From: Rostratula benghalensis
Taxonomy: Eukaryota; Chordata; Aves; Charadriiformes; Rostratulidae
DNA: 64,000 nt
Direction: 5' to 3'
Assembly (NCBI GenBank): GCA_013399305.1
Contig: VXAI01000025.1
Location: 6,654,143-6,718,142 of the forward strand
Shown here: positions 38,801 through 53,390 of the stretch, piece after piece
How the letters are laid out: the number at the start of each line of letters is the position of its first letter
Numbering within the stretch: the first letter of the stretch is position 1
The notes under the pieces: generated by a model
Databases searched by the model: none
What the model was told of the DNA's origin: nothing
What the model saw: the letters and a program-made list of their open reading frames with translations, nothing else
Position numbers and translations under genes: made by a program

Positions 38801-41800
38801 TTTGACACAGGATTTGGACACATAGGACTTTTGCTAAATATTAATTGAAGAATGATTTTACTGTACGTCCAAAAGCATGTCCATTGTTTTTCTTACGCAC
38901 CTGTTTCAGCTGGTCAGATAAAAGTACTATAAACTTCTCCTGTCTTGTATTCTTCTGTCTTGGAAACTATTGCTACATCTAAACCATACCTAATGAAGAA
39001 AAGCAGCTGATGAACAGAACTGTCTTTGATAGGGTCTGTTTGTAGCAAAATAAAAGGGAACTAAAAGAAATTAAACAGCTTCTACTGCCATACCATCTTG
39101 CCCTAGGAAATCTTTAATACTTTTCTGCAGGAAGGAAGAGCTCTGGCAAGCAATGTCTCCCTCAAAATTGCCATAAACTGGTGAGGGCACACTGCTGTGA
39201 AACACTAGGCATTAGGTGGTAGATGCTTACAGACTCCCAGGGAAAGAAAGAAATGCAGTGTTTATTTTCTCATTCTGAAAGATCCTCTCCTTCATCTACT
39301 GGCTGTCTTTTACACTGTGTGATCTACAGGAAGGCTCTAAGGACACCTGCTCTTGCTCTGCCTTACCAAGAATGAAGGCCTTTCAGACAGGTCTTTTAAA
39401 ACAAAAGAAACTCCAAACCAAACAAACAAAAAGTGCCAAACACAAAAAAACCTGTCAGCATTTGAGGAATTTTAAGGAGAGAGAGATGGCAGCTATAGAC
39501 TGCAGCAGCTGAGAAGTATCTGTCATTACTGCAGGTTTGGACTCAGGTCTATAATTGCCATGAAAATATGACATCACTTTCCATGGATCTGCAGAAGATT
39601 ATAGAGAATTATCCTCACTGGAACTCTATTTTTAAGTGCCTATGGTATTGACTTTGAGGTACAAATTATCAAGAATAAGCTTATTATGCTTTACTTGCTG
39701 TTGTTCACAGTAATGCTGCCACCGTGCTTCTCTGTGCACCTCACCAATCCAGAATTTTGATTGGCATTTATTTGATGAGTTGAAGTGGTCAAACCAGGGT
39801 TAAAAGAACAGTATTTAATGTAAGAAATGTGGAGAGGAGGAACCATGGTCCTAAAAAAACTGCACTTTGCATATTCACATGCTAATTTAAATTGGGAAAA
39901 AACGCCATACTCTATTCTCAGGGGTTCACTTGGGAACAAGATTAGGCTGCAGGTAGAATTTAATTACCACACAGCTTTAAACAGTTATTGCTTGAGAGGC
40001 TGGTGGCAGAATCACAGTTAGGTTCCTACTTTATACAAAAAAATACCCCAAAAACCTATGCAGAAAAAAACCCAAAACCTCCACCCAAAAGCCAGAGCAA
40101 AAAAAATCACCCTCACTAAAACCCCTACACAAAGGACTACAGTAATGTCTGAAAAGTGCATACATTTACTAGCAAAAGGCTTTTGTTGTACATAGTTACT
40201 ATAATTTAGTCTGTGTTGTTATTTGAATGTAGCCATTGTCGCTGTTTTGCTGTGGCCCTGGCTTTTCTAATTTAAATACCTTTCTTGGAACTTTAATTTG
40301 TCAGGGAAAAATAGAGTATTTGCAAAATACACAGTATTCTGATCAAACTGATAAAGCCAAAGCTTTCCAAGTTCTATTCATATTCAGCGTTTGTGTTCTT
40401 TTGTTTTAAGTGCAGAAACATTAAGAAATAATTCCGTAACATGAAGCTTGATGAAAGTGGCAATTAAAAAGGAATCGATCTGATAGATCCTGTTCTTCAC
40501 ATTACCATGCTTTGTAAAATGTAAATCTCTATCTCCATCACTAAAGCTTTCATTTCCCATCTTGATTAGGCAAATATTGAAAACAATAATCATTTTTCAC
40601 TGAAGTGAGCCTTTAATATGGAGAAGAAAGAGTGCACTATGGATATTACATTTTCCACAGAAGACTGGCTTTCACATTAGTGTTTGCTATTAGCGTATTT
40701 CATGTCACTCCATCATACTGTCTTTCACTCAAATCCTACATTTGTTGGAGCAGATGGAAAGTTAGTTTAAATTAATTGAAAGCATGCTGTGCACAGCTTG
40801 TGGTACCAAGAACACACAAAGAAGAAAGGAAGATACATCAATTTCCTTTCTAACATACCTATAACTGTGAGAAGAGATCTGTTAAGAAACTATCAAGATA
40901 TTAGGCTGGGTTTTTTTTCTTTTTTATTCCTTTTTTAATTTTTTTAAAAAGCTATACTGCTTTGATTTTAACAAGAGAAGGAGGAGGTAGTGAAATTGGC
41001 TGGATACACAACATTTGAAAAATAAATTCTGCCTGAGATGGATCATAATGAAACAACACAGAAAAAGCATGTAATCTTTGTTGTGTTTTTGTATTATCTA
41101 CAGTTCTATGAAATATTGATAAATCTGAAAGTTAATTCCCTCTTCACCTGTTTTAGTTAATACTACTTCCTCTGTCTGGATCCTCAGCTTTTCTTCTGTC
41201 ACCCCTGAAAACCCAGTTGTCTTCTCTGTTCTCTGAACCAACACCCAAATCTGTTATTAATGCCTGCACCTTTTGTTTACCTGCAACTGAGATGGACAAA
41301 CCCTGCTTCTTTACAGTGGTCAGTATGTGGCCAGTTTTCAGTAACTTTACAGCTAAAACCCACTTCAAAACTGTCACGGTATAAATTGTTTAATCAACAG
41401 TGGCTTTTTGACCAAGCAACAATGGGAAGTTGCGTTAATTTTGTCCTTTTTTTTTTTTTCCCCTCCCCTACAAAATATTCTGTGCATTGGTTTCATAGTG
41501 GTGTAAAATGAGGATGAGAGGGTGCACATAGTGGGAGGGGAAAGGTTTCTAGAATGGACAGCATCTGTATGGTTTATGTGCAATATTCTGTTAGAAAGGC
41601 TGCCGTGGGGCAGATGGGAGGAAGACTCTGTATTCACATCCATCTGTCCTGGGGCCAAGGTGAGACCCTCTGGCACGAACAGGAGTTGTTACTTCGTGTA
41701 AAGCAACTGCAAGTGCGGAAATCAATGAGGAAAAGCACATTCTGGAGTACAAGGTGGGAAAAATAGGCAGGAAACAAGAAGCCTGCAACACAAGTCTGTT

Positions 41801-41904
41801 GGTCTTGGTAAGGAGAAGCTGCAAAGTCAAGCTTTAGATCTAGGCGATGGAAAGAAGAAAGAACCATGTCCCCGGAGGGAGTTGAAGTAGAACTTGTTGC
41901 AACA

Positions 41905-41970
41905 AGAAATGCACTGAAATTTGTTGGACTGAGAAAGACCTCAAAGGTCCTGCACGAAAAGAGCAGAAAG
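41905..41970 (-). repeat. Possible CR1-like LINE remnant
   Basis: GTTGGACTGAGAAAGACCTC and AAAGGTCCTGC resemble the 'gttggaaaagacctcaaagatcatc' form of the avian CR1 3' end in reverse complement. Only about 50 bases match and the match is imperfect, so this is tentative. Confidence 0.3.
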
Positions 41971-42199
41971 GTGAGAGATCTGTCATTTTATTCTGCCTCG
42001 CTGAATCCTCTGTGTTTCAGACATCGCTCTGTTCTGGTTTGCATTCAGATAAAACCTGGGGTTTGAGTTTGAGATCCCAAATACAACTCCAGCAATTGCA
42101 AATAAAAAAGATAAAATTATGCAAACCTCTCACAATTGTACCTCTCTGCTTCATCTTCCCTCTTTTCAGAGAGCTATCAGACATGCAGCTGAGCCTATC

Positions 42200-42215
42200 T
42201 TTTTTTTTTTTTTTT
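42200..42215 (-). repeat. Poly(T) tract
   Basis: An uninterrupted run of 16 T, a simple homopolymer. A similar 13-base T run lies at 41,447-41,459. Confidence 0.85.
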
Positions 42216-45200
42216 GTGATTTGATGACATAACTTACCCTTCACAACTGTTTACTTCCTGTATCAGATACTCTTGAAATTCAATTGTAATCTTTCAGAAC
42301 TTTATAATATTTTTTTTTAACCATTGCAGTTTTCTTACGACCACCTGAGCCAGAATTTCTTCCTCTGTGCTTAAGAGGTCTTATTCCAACCTGTATCAAA
42401 ATTCTTTCCTGTTCCTTTTTAATTCACAGCAAAATTATGCTTCCTCCTGTGTGCCAAGCTCCTTGATTCATAAGCAAGTTGCATAAGCGTAATGCAAGGG
42501 AAAATTTGGCTCTGAGATCATAACTTCTCCTGAGCATATGACAGGTGTCTTAGTTCATATTAACAAAGCTCAGAGGATTGTACAGGTAATCATTGTTTGA
42601 TTAATAATTTACAATACCAACAGGACAGAAATGAAAATTGGAGAATGACAATCTCAAAGCAGCTGTATGCCTGTCAAATATGTAAATTTTTTACCCTTTC
42701 TTCCTCTGTTGGGGCACTGCTTAGCCCCATGCTGAGTTGCCTTTCTAGAACATAACCCCTACAACATTCACGAATAATTAGATAGTTATAAAGAAAGAAG
42801 GAATGAGTGGGAATTAACTTCCCACCTCCTAGTGTCACTTGAAGATTAATTTGCCTAAAAACTAATTAGCTGACATACCACAAGGACAGAACCCCAAATG
42901 AAATGGGAAAACAAACAAACAAATAAACCCCCCACAAAACAAACCAACAGCAAATGCCCCCAAATTTGAAAACGGAATTTTCCATCGCTGATATACACGA
43001 GCAAGTTTAGTGCTTCTGGAAAAAGCTACTAGATTTAATTTTTTTCTAAAGAGTAAATGAAACCATGATGCCACTGGGATGAAATCCTTCAGCCCTTTCA
43101 CTGGTATCTGCAAAAAACCAAATGTCATTATATGAAACTTCTTTCTGAAGATAAAATTTTAATCTAGTTTTAAGATTCCAAGGCTTTAGATAGCTGTGGG
43201 CATGTGGAGCCATTTCACTGAGTTTGCCACTTAATAGCAGCCCAGTCATTAGTTAGTGCTAGTTATTAAGAAGAGGTAGCGAAGTCAGCAGCTGTATCAC
43301 AGAGCCAATGACGTAATTAACACCTGAGTTTGAAAGCAATTCTATCCCAATAGGGGGCACAAAATTAGGCAATAGGAAGTTCCCTACATAGAAGGATTTA
43401 TTCCTAAGGCTATGAATCAGTGTTGAGCACAAATGCCAAATTTGCTGAAAGTTGAAAGGAAAAGAGGATGAGTAGTATCAAAAATACTAACTAGGAGAAT
43501 AAGAGTTTTATGGCTGGCTGAGTTTTTAATAGTTATTGGAGGGTGTAAACCAAGATTAAAATCCGAGATAGGCTCTAGTTAAATGGTGGTGGATAATTTT
43601 GACAGTTCTCAAACCTTACCCAGGATAGTTAGAGGCTACCTGAAGTTTAAGGAACTGCTTCCCAGTACAGGAGACACTTCAAGGAAGCAAAGAGAACACA
43701 GGCCCTTTTCAAGCTCAGGGGTATGAAAAAAACTTCAACATTTCATTTTTTTTCAGTGAACTCTTCAATTTCAGCCTCATAAATTTATAGAAAACACTCT
43801 AAAGTAGGACAATAAAAATATTATGGTGATATTAACTGGGAATATTTATTTATTTATTTTTAAGCAGAGGAAGAGTGAAGTACATTTTCAAACTAAGGTT
43901 TTGAATATAGATTCATCTTGTCAGATCTTTTTATAAGAAAAGAGCTGTAATATTACTCCTGCATTGACTCAAATAACTAATGTCAACCATCCACAAAAAA
44001 GGAAATTCAGTCTTTTGCTGAACATTTCAAAAAGGCAGGGAATCTAGATCTTCCCCATGCACAGTGTTGGGCTTATGGTTAAAAATATTTATTTTACTCC
44101 TAATTTCTCTGTGGTTAACTAGCAGTTAATTCGGGTTATCTCTCTTCTTAGCAAAAGCATGGTTTTGTACCCACTGTGCTCCAATTACTACTTCACATTC
44201 CAGAATTCCAGAGAAATCATCTCCATCCAACATAGAATTTCTCTCTTTCAATTTTACAAGAGAAATATGCTGCTATGCAAAGGTGACTTTATTGTGGCCA
44301 AGTGCAGCCAAGGCTCCAAATTAAACAGAATTGAGAGTATGTGACCACAACAAAATAGAGGATGGGGAAGAGAGAACAAGCTTGGTATTAGCAGTTTATA
44401 TGTTGGCCATTGATTTTATTTTTCTCTGGAGCTATTAGGAGAACATATAATGTGTTTAGCTGCCTTTTGGTGAAATAGTAACAGCTGGAAACACAGGGAA
44501 TAAACCACCATCTTGCAGCCAGTTGGCACTTGACAGTTCACCAGTGGTCCATGGAACCTCTATTCTGTACAACTGCTGTTCTATATTGGCTCTATAATCA
44601 TGGGGTCTTTTCAGCAGAGAAGACGTTACCTGATGCAATTCCTCATCACAACTATAGTAAGGTGAATGAAGAGAATTTAGAAATGCTGCTGCCTTATCCA
44701 AAGAGATCAGAGATTTCAAGTGCTGTCAAATTTTGCAGTTGCCAGGGTAACAGGTTTGCATTTCTAATTGCCCCTGAGAGCCTGGGAGATCGTACAATAT
44801 GCAATCATCTTCCACTGCATCCCTAAACCATCTAGTCCTGGATACAGGCAACTGGTTTCCCTGTGAAATCAGTGGGACTTCCTGCCAAATACGGTAAGAA
44901 TTTTCATGTCAAATGTCCCTGAGTAAAGTAAAGAACAAATGTTCAATTAAATTGTGCATTAAGTCCTTCTCTTTTGATACCAGCTCTGCAGAAATGATTT
45001 GCCTTTCTGTTTATTAAAAAAATGCTAGAAGGTTTAGCATGCACCCCCTGTGGGTGGGGGGGCTCAAACAGCTTTGTCTGCCTATTATGTTAATTGAATC
45101 TATCTCATCTTTATGAAATATACCACATACATCCAAATATAGGTACAATTAGCAATTTTAAATTTGCTTTTTTAAAAAAGAGAACAATATGAAGGAAGAA

Positions 45201-47151
45201 ATACTGCTATGAAACTGCCACTAATGAAGCAAAGGTGAGAGTACTAGAATGGGAAGATATCATGAAAATGTATTTACCTAAATCTTTGAAGGCAGTTACC
45301 TTCCTGTTTTTCCTCAAGAAAATTACAGCAACTTGCTAGCAATAAGGTTGTTACATCTGAACAAGCTTGGCAAAATCATGAGCAGAGATAAGCTTCTCCC
45401 TTTTCACAGATCCTCCCTTTTCTTCCCTCGCTTATTTTTTTAAATTATTTTTTCCTCAAAAATAAGCTCTAGAGAACCAAACTCCAGAAAGGAAACGTGT
45501 TGCCTTGCAGGTTCAATGCCACCCAGATCAGCCTGTACCTAAGCATGAAAGAGACCCAGCTGGAGTCAGTCCACAGCTGTCACTCGCCAGGCCACCAGAG
45601 ACCCAAGCGACCACACCATCATTAATGGTGAAACAGCATAAATGACAAGACTCACCATGAAAACAGGAATGCTACAGACTACTCCTACCTCTTATTGACT
45701 TTCTGCAAACTTAGCACATTTTTGAGGAGACTTTCAAGAACACACTCCATAAACATTTTCGCTCTTTGAGCCTCTTAGACACATCTTCCTGTAAACAGGC
45801 TGAGTATTACAAAGATCATCATAAGCAAAGGGTCATATTCTGAAAAAAAAAAATCACCTTAAATTCACCTTTTCCCCATTTTGTGTTTTGTTTCCATCAG
45901 CTTTAGAAAGTACAACTATTAAAAAGGGAATGGCTATCGGAGCAATGGGCACTTCAGCTTGTTGGTATAAACTAAAATTCATCTTAGTAGTGGGTACCAA
46001 ACATGAGATCCTATGAACCACCTTTAGCCATTTGGGGAAGGAAAATGACAACCGATGATCGAGCATCCATTCAAAATAGCGTAAAACTGGGGTGGCAGAT
46101 GCCTATATCAGCTCATTCAAAAATGACCTGCAAATCAAAACTTACCAGCAAAGAACAGTAGCTAATAGTATTTAAAGTATCTACCTAAAGACTATATCTG
46201 GATCTGCCACCTGTAACTAATTTATGTATTCATTATTATTTTGTTTTCATTATTAAATAGTTCCCTTTTTCTAGTAAAAAAAATCAAACAATCCATGCAC
46301 ACAGGAAGGAGGAGGGGAAGTTACATTGTTTAATACATTATTCATGAGAAATTATTCCAACAGCTTTAAATTCAGTCTAGTAGTATCTTTGCTTCAGGCA
46401 GAGATAACCTTCACCAAGTCTTTCCAAATCAGAAGTGATACAATACTTTCCCTGATATTGTCCATACAGACCTGTACAGTATGTGCAAATGAAAGCGGTG
46501 CAGTGCTACACAAGGTGCTATATAAAAATCCAACATAAGGAAACAAGGCTGGAGCACTTATCTTCCAGGAACAGAGACTAATCTTTGGGGGAATTAGCTC
46601 AGGCCATTGCTGTCTGGGTGCTCTGCTCCTGAGTTACATCAGTAACAATAATTCATTTTTTAATAGCTAAAGACCTGCACTGTAATTCCGCACTAAAGTC
46701 TATCCTAAAATTTATTAAGGAAGTTTCAGTGTGTTGGAGCTATACATCTAGATGAGATCTAATCTTCATTAACTCTCAGGAGGTACAGCTGCAGGAGAGC
46801 ATCGATGCTGAACTCTCAAAGCACTGGGTAGAATCACTGCACGTGTTCACTTACCTTGCCCAGGGTCCCGATCCTGCCACAAATGTTGGTGTCTGACTCC
46901 AGACAATCGAGGACAGACCTCAGATGCTCAGTGGACATACTCAGGCCTTTCAGGGACAAGCTCTATTGCACTCCTGTCAGAAGACAGCACATGGTTAAAA
47001 ATGAACATTTAAAAACCACCAAAATGAAATCTCTCTTTACTGAGGTGCTCAGAGAAGCCTCATAAACTCTAACTACTTCTAGGTGGGATTGTGAAAGCCT
47101 ATTAAAAAGAGGTTGGACGTGTTTGGAGTAGCAGGAAACATTAAAGAACAC

Positions 47152-47526
47152 TCAGAACAATAGGGATTGGAAGGGACCTCTGGAGATCATCTAGTCCAAA
47201 CACTTGCCAAAAGCAGGTTCACCCACAGCAGGTTGCACAGGTTCATGTCCAGGCAGGTTTCCAGAGAAGGAGACTCCACAACCTCTCTGCGCAGACAGTG
47301 CTTTGACACCCTCAAAGTAAAGAGGTTTTTTCCTCATGTTCAGAGATTATTTCCTATGTTCCAATTTGTGCCCATTACCCCTTGTCCTGTCACTGGGCAC
47401 CACTGAAAAGGGTCTGACCCCTGTCCTTTAGATATTGATAAGCATCCCCTCTCAGTCTTCTCTTTTTCATGCTAAATAAACCCAGGTCTCTCAGCCTTTC
47501 CTCAGAAGAGAGATGCTCCAGTCCAA
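47152..47526 (-). mobile_element. CR1 LINE, 5'-truncated 3' end
   Basis: The + strand carries the reverse complement of the well-known avian CR1 3' region. It reads GGGATTGGAAGGGACCTCTG, then 'gagatcatctagtccaa', 'agcaggttcaccc', 'agagaaggagactccacaacctctctg', 'caccctcaaagtaaag', 'tttttcctcatgttcag', 'tttgtgcccatta-ccccttgtcctgtcactgggcaccactga', 'cccctctcagtcttctc', and 'ctctcagcctttcctcagaagagagatgctccag'. The copy is about 375 bases, with small deletions relative to the family, and the terminal octamer repeats on its left are degraded (acactcagaacaatag). CR1 is the dominant non-LTR retrotransposon of birds and other sauropsids. The 79-codon open frame across it is antisense to the element and is not a gene. 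Confidence 0.93.
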
Positions 47527-50500
47527 ACAACCGCAAGGATGAAGGTTAATGAACAAGACCAATCGTTAAGCAATAACCACCTCATCTTTTATTTTTGCTA
47601 CTAGTCTTTAACTACTCAAACTGTTCTGCAGCTGAGACAAGCAGGAGGAATCAAGAAAGTTCCCCAGGCTAAAACGAAAGGTGACATATGGTCTGTCACT
47701 ACCAGTGATAACACCGTATACAACAGGCTACAAGGATGCACAGCACGGTGCTACCAGCCTCTTTGGTTCATTTTGTCTGTCTAGATCTCAGACGACAAGG
47801 CCTACCATCACCTTCCCTGGCAGTCCTGAACAGGGATTTGGCCTCAGCAGCAGGTCTGCAAAAGACTAAAAGTCAGGGGTGTCTGTCACTACAAGCTCCA
47901 GATTGCAAACAGCCGAACCCACCTAATTTTATGTACAGTCTCTCATTCTAGGCATGCTAATGACAAAACAGTCTTTCCAATTTTAATAATGCCATTATGA
48001 CATTCTTACCTGACTCAGATAGAGGAAGCCTGAGGATAACTTTATCACAAAATAGCAGATGGCAGTTAATGATGGGGATCAGACTCTGGGTTCAGGGTGA
48101 ATAAAACGTGGTATTTCCTAGCAGTGATTAATGAGGTAAAATGCATCTAATTTGGAGATGCTGAAAACAGAGTGGCTAAAATTCTAGCCTGACAGAGGGT
48201 AAGCAGTACTGCAAGCAGTCTCATCCCTACTTCCAAAATTCTGTAAGGCCTTGAAAAAGGACCAGCCGTTGTATCTGGAGGGACTGAGAGGAATATTTAC
48301 TTATTTCTACATTTAGCCACATAACTTGCTATGCATGCTACTATCCCCTGCAGTTACACAGTTTGCACATGTTGATGCATGCATTAGTCTGTTTTGATTT
48401 ATTGAAGGATGTGTAATTGCAGGCAGAAATGGTATTTTCAGCATTTACCTGCCAGCACTTAAACACTTAAGTCACAGAATCTGACAACTTGCTCAACATG
48501 TTAGCACTGTTTTCCAGTGAATGTGGATAATCAACGGAGAGCTGTTAGAAGCTTTCCTATGCTTTCCTCTGCTCCCTTTCAGAAAAGTATCTGAGAGGCA
48601 TTCAGCACAGCTGAACTTCCCATGACTAAAACCCAAGAACTGAATCTAAGCTAATTATCCAGCTTTCCTTTGCAGTCAGTGTGAGTCACTGCATCTAATT
48701 TATTTTAGGATAGGACAATCTGCCCTTTGGAGTGGCCAGATTCATACTGTTGACTATATTAGACTAGCTGCCCAGCTTATTGATGGCCATAGCAAAATTA
48801 TTTCCAGAAGAAATACAAGTTATCACTGCAAAATGTTAAATCATTGCTTGTTACTCTCTGCATCCGTTACCACTTGCTGCAGCATGGGAAATCTCATTAG
48901 TGTTGTCTATACACCTTGTGGAGAGACTTCAATGTACCATCTAACCTCTTCTGTTAATGTTGGCAACCAAACACTATACCCTTAATGACACTAATCAGAA
49001 TATTATCTGCCTAACTGGGAATCACAGGCGAACCAGACGCCAGTTCAGCTGCTGCCCTGCCACTCAGCCAGTGGGAAGACAGGAGGTCAGGAAAACCTCA
49101 GCGTTACTGCAGCCAAACCAGACACAATTACACGCCAGGTAGCAAAATAATCAGAGCTAAACTACAATTCAAGGGACGAAACAAACCAACATCAATGCTG
49201 CAAATCTAAATTGACAAACATCTGAAATATTTGTAAGCTCTTGAATTCCTTTAATATCTTGAGAGCCCTCCTGTCAGTTATCTTGACTGATCTCATCTCT
49301 GCAATAATTTGCCTGTCATTATATCTCCTCGATGTTCTGTCTCCTTCATTTGAAAAAATCACTAAATTTTACTGTCCTTTTGTCAAAAAGTAGCCCAATG
49401 TCTTATGATTGGGCAAAATTATCATTATTCTTTGAATCCTCTTGCAGAAGCAGTATTTTCTGGATGTTTATTCCAATTTCTTTATAGGATACTTGTTATG
49501 CATGACTGATTAATAGGTCCCGAGCTATACTCAACCTGCTACCCACAGTTAATTGTTCGTTCTGTTGTCTGTGTCATTTTCTTTAAAATATCAAGCTGTT
49601 TTATAATTAAAGAGTCCCTTGAAGGTCTTGTTTCAATAAACAATCATTTCTTCCACTATGTGAAGTTCTTGCACTAATAAAGAATTTAACAGCATATATT
49701 ATTTTTCTCATCACCAGAACTAAGCTTTTATGGAAGACCCACTAAGGCAAAACTAGAAATGTGATGCAGATTCGAAACTTCAGCACGTGTTGTGTAGCTC
49801 AGTACTAGATCTGTTCTTGATCTGCATATTGTGTGAGTTACAGAAGATTAATTGCTCACAGTAGTGTTTAGATGCTTTCACATGTCACCCAGAAGATGGC
49901 TGAAGAGTTACTTATCTCCAGCAGCTTTATCCTTAATTACCTTTCTCTCCGATAATTCCAAATTTGGGATTCAATGCACACTGAAAATCTCCTGTATTAA
50001 TTAGAGATTGCAACTTTGTTATACAATGTGTTTTCTATGATAAACGGCTTTTCCTTGAGTTCTGAATGTGTTTTGAAAATGGCAATAATTTTGATAGTTT
50101 TGCAATGCTACCAGAAACTGTTCCTAGATTTTTAACATTGCAGAATCCAGTACAGTGACACTGGGGCTTATGTTCATTTTTTTGGTCGCTGGTAACATTG
50201 ATTATAATTTCCCTTTTATGGGAAAACATGGGTAATTATGGTGGTGGTTTTTTTGTTTGTTTGGTTGTTTGTTTTTTTTTTCGTTTTAATGCAATTTAAT
50301 AATAGTGTTTGCTTAAATTGATAAAAGGTTACAAAAACTTGTGCAAACCCAGGAAATCTGAAATCCAATCACATTTCAGATCCTGCAACAGTGTTTATGG
50401 AACAGTTTTTTAATCACTGTTTTAATGAGCTATACTTTGGCAGCAAGTTTAAATTTTTAAATATTTGATCATAACATTTATTTGATTTGGGTGTGTTTGA

Positions 50501-51821
50501 ATACCCGTATGTCTTATTTTTCTTTTCAGATGCTACTTTCAGTACAATTTTAGAGAGATTCTTTAGCTGATACACGATGTCATAGTTCTTCTGAAACACT
50601 GGATGTATAGCAATTTGTGTTAGATAAGAATTTGCCCGCCCCAAAGACATTGGATTTTCACATTTAAGAGCTTTCTCTAAGAAAAATATATTGGGTATTA
50701 CAACCCTCACATCAGGATTTTTTCAAATTACTTTGGGTACTTACTTGTCTTCACCTATAAATGCCACACATTTTCTATTTTCTACTGGTAACTAGACTCC
50801 TTGTCAATGTAATTCTCTGTTATAAAATTCTGCACTAGCTACATTTTCACTTCCTTCTATTACATTAAGTAACCTGTAAACTTGTGGCCTACATCAATAT
50901 AAATATACACGTGACATATTGTTGAGTTCCATGTGTATGCTCTCCAGATGCATCAGAGATAACAAATAACTAGGTTTATATTACTCAGTGTTTAAAAAAA
51001 AGAATGAAATCCTTCAAAGACTACACACAAACACTCCAGCACCTGCAAAATTATTTTGTTCATTTCATCCTCCTCTGCCTTCAGAACTCTGATTTTTACA
51101 GTGACATGTTGGCTTTTCATTTGTCCATCATCCTTCAGTTTGGTACAGTTAGACAGAGGGGTGGGGTTTTTAAACTGTTGCTTCCAATTTAGAGTTGCCT
51201 TTTAGTAATCCCCGTGGAGCATCCTCATTCCTCATATCGAAATTCAGAGAATCCTGCCACCCCTGGTTCAAGTTCCTAATAAAGTAAAAATGTTCTCATA
51301 AATAGCCTGAAGGCTTTCTGCAATGTCTTTGAGATGAGAATTAAGAGGCTGATGAGAATTAACTTGCCCGAAGCCCCATGCTAATGTTGCCTGGTGACAC
51401 AGGTACTGTGCAGAGCGTAACCGTGTAAAAGGGCAGACCATGTCTTGATGCTGGCAAATCCTCCCCCTGCTCCAGATTTCGGTTACTTTATTTTATTCTC
51501 CCCTAATTCCAAACTCATTACACAGATACGCTGATAAATTTGCACCTAATTTCCTTAAAAGCTTATCCATTCAGTTCTCTGGCCTTTTTTATTATAGCTT
51601 CTTTTTGTTGATAATAGAGCAGTTTTTTCATAAATTTTCTAGTCTATAACCAGCATCTGAAAGCATATGCAATACTATAATATACTCATTTCTGATCATC
51701 TGGTGTATATTTCAGCAGCTGTTGAACACATCCAACAGGAGTTACATAATGATATTGCTCCCCTCTGTCCCTTCAATGACACCCAGTTTTCACTATATTT
51801 TCTCTGGAATGGGCAATGGTA

Positions 51822-51915
51822 GTTTTGGGGTTGTTTTTTTTTTTGGGGGGGGGAGGAGGGGGGGGTTGGTTTTTTGGTTGGTTTTTTGGTTTGTTTGTTT
51901 CCTGGGGTTTTTTTA
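51822..51915. repeat. G/T-rich tract with G-quadruplex potential
   Basis: The + strand has only G and T, plus two A's and a CC, over about 95 bases. It includes nine G, GG and eight G separated by single A's (51,845-51,865), followed by GGTT/GTTT repeats. The runs of G satisfy the usual quadruplex-forming pattern. The tract gives spurious Gly/Phe/Trp-rich and Pro/Lys/Asn-rich frames on the two strands. Confidence 0.85.
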
Positions 51916-53348
51916 TGAATGAGATCACATTAGAATTTTTATCCATTTTGTGTCTCCACCCAGGAGACACATATACATTCACATATTTAACTTTACAGCC
52001 TAGAAAGGAACAGCCTTTCTTGCAAACTCTAGCACAAATCCCCAAAGGGAGGCTGCTCTTTGAGGCTTCACTTCTGTGACTTGTGACCTGCACTGAACTC
52101 TGTGTAGTGCCCTACACCACCCCATCAGATCACTTATTCCTAAGCACTCAGACTTTTTGCAGACATCTGTCCTTCCTGTGCTCATCTCAGATTAGCCACC
52201 ATTCCTAAAAACTCACCATAACCACTCCTGATCTTTCAGTGGGGTTCATCCCTGCCAACCACAAAAGGGCATGTTATTAGCATGATAAAAATGACTCTGA
52301 AAATAAGCCAGAAGCATCACGCAAATGCAAGAGTAGAGTTCAGGCAAGGCAGGTCTCTAAAGCTATTTGAGCACCTCTTGTTAGAAGATGTATGATGCAT
52401 ATTTCAAAAGTAAGCCTAAGAGGATGCTCTTAGATGGTCCTCTACACTGCTTACACTAAAACCGTATGAGGTGTCATTAAGTAGAAGAACAGAAACACTT
52501 GGCATAACCTTCTGTATTCAAACCAAAATCAATAGGAGACCACAGGTGAGAGAATAAGTGGATAATTTATACTCTCCTCTTCCAAAATCTTTTTGACGGT
52601 TACCCTCTTCCTTTTTTATAGGGATTTTTAAAGATATAGAGCGTTCCCCATAAACCACACTGAACGAGTAGCATTCAACTGATAAATGCAGTGTACTGTA
52701 AGTGAAAAGGAGAATAGCAAAGGTCTTAGAACTATTAAAATATCCCATCTATGTTTTAGAAGAATGAGCCTGTCTTCTGCACCTGCATAAAACAGGTTGG
52801 AAAATGCAAAGCAGCTATTTACTTCACCTTGTGCAGAAAATGGGTTATTCAACAAAAAACAAAAATCAAAACAAAGCTCACCCAAATCAGCAGTGTAGTG
52901 TTTTTAGTGTAAGAACAAAGAAAATTTCAGTGGTGAATTCACTAGAACGTATTTGGGTTACAAATACATCAGTTACAGAATAATTTTCTTTCTCTGAAGC
53001 ACAGAGAGCCAAATCACTTATCACAGAGTGTTACATTATATAAGAAATGAGGACTTAAACCCCAGCTTTTTCTAGTCTCTGGTGTGATGCTGAGTACATT
53101 GGCAGCCATCTTCCAACCAGAATATTAGAGGAGATTTGTAACAACATACTGCCAAAGAAGGGTTGTACCAGCTGTCCAGTGCTAAGCTGTAATGAATTTT
53201 TCTTTCAGCAGCTAAACTGCAATTCATGAACACTGTAATCTCATGTGCAGTCACTGCCATGAGCTACAGTCACTATCCCAAATAAAACCTAGTTCTACAT
53301 AGGTTGACAGCTTAGCACCATCATAAACAACTATATATTCTGGCAAGT

Positions 53349-53390
53349 GTATATATACATATATTTATTTATAAAATATACATATATACA
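53349..53390. repeat. AT-rich self-complementary repeat
   Basis: GTATATATACATATATTT and, after a short spacer, AAAATATACATATATAC form near-perfect inverted arms. It is a microsatellite-like hairpin former. Confidence 0.75.

Larger units (their letters stand above)
34021..47150. other. Downstream region between the gap and the CR1 copy, no gene recognised
   Basis: This is AT-rich non-coding DNA with homopolymers and (AAAT)n-type simple repeats (35,137-35,155; 43,845-43,860). It also has A/C-rich patches (40,038-40,130; 42,900-42,950) and a possible CR1 remnant near 41,920. Open frames are all under about 115 codons and are unlike known proteins. A quasi-palindromic, homeodomain-type stretch lies at 36,505-36,539. 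Confidence 0.6.

Noticed and set aside
47167..47406. 79-codon + strand frame
   Set aside because: It lies in the antisense of the CR1 3' end.
51773..52093. Pro/Lys/Asn-rich minus-strand frame (106 codons) and Gly/Phe/Trp-rich + strand frame
   Set aside because: Both are translations of the G/T simple tract.
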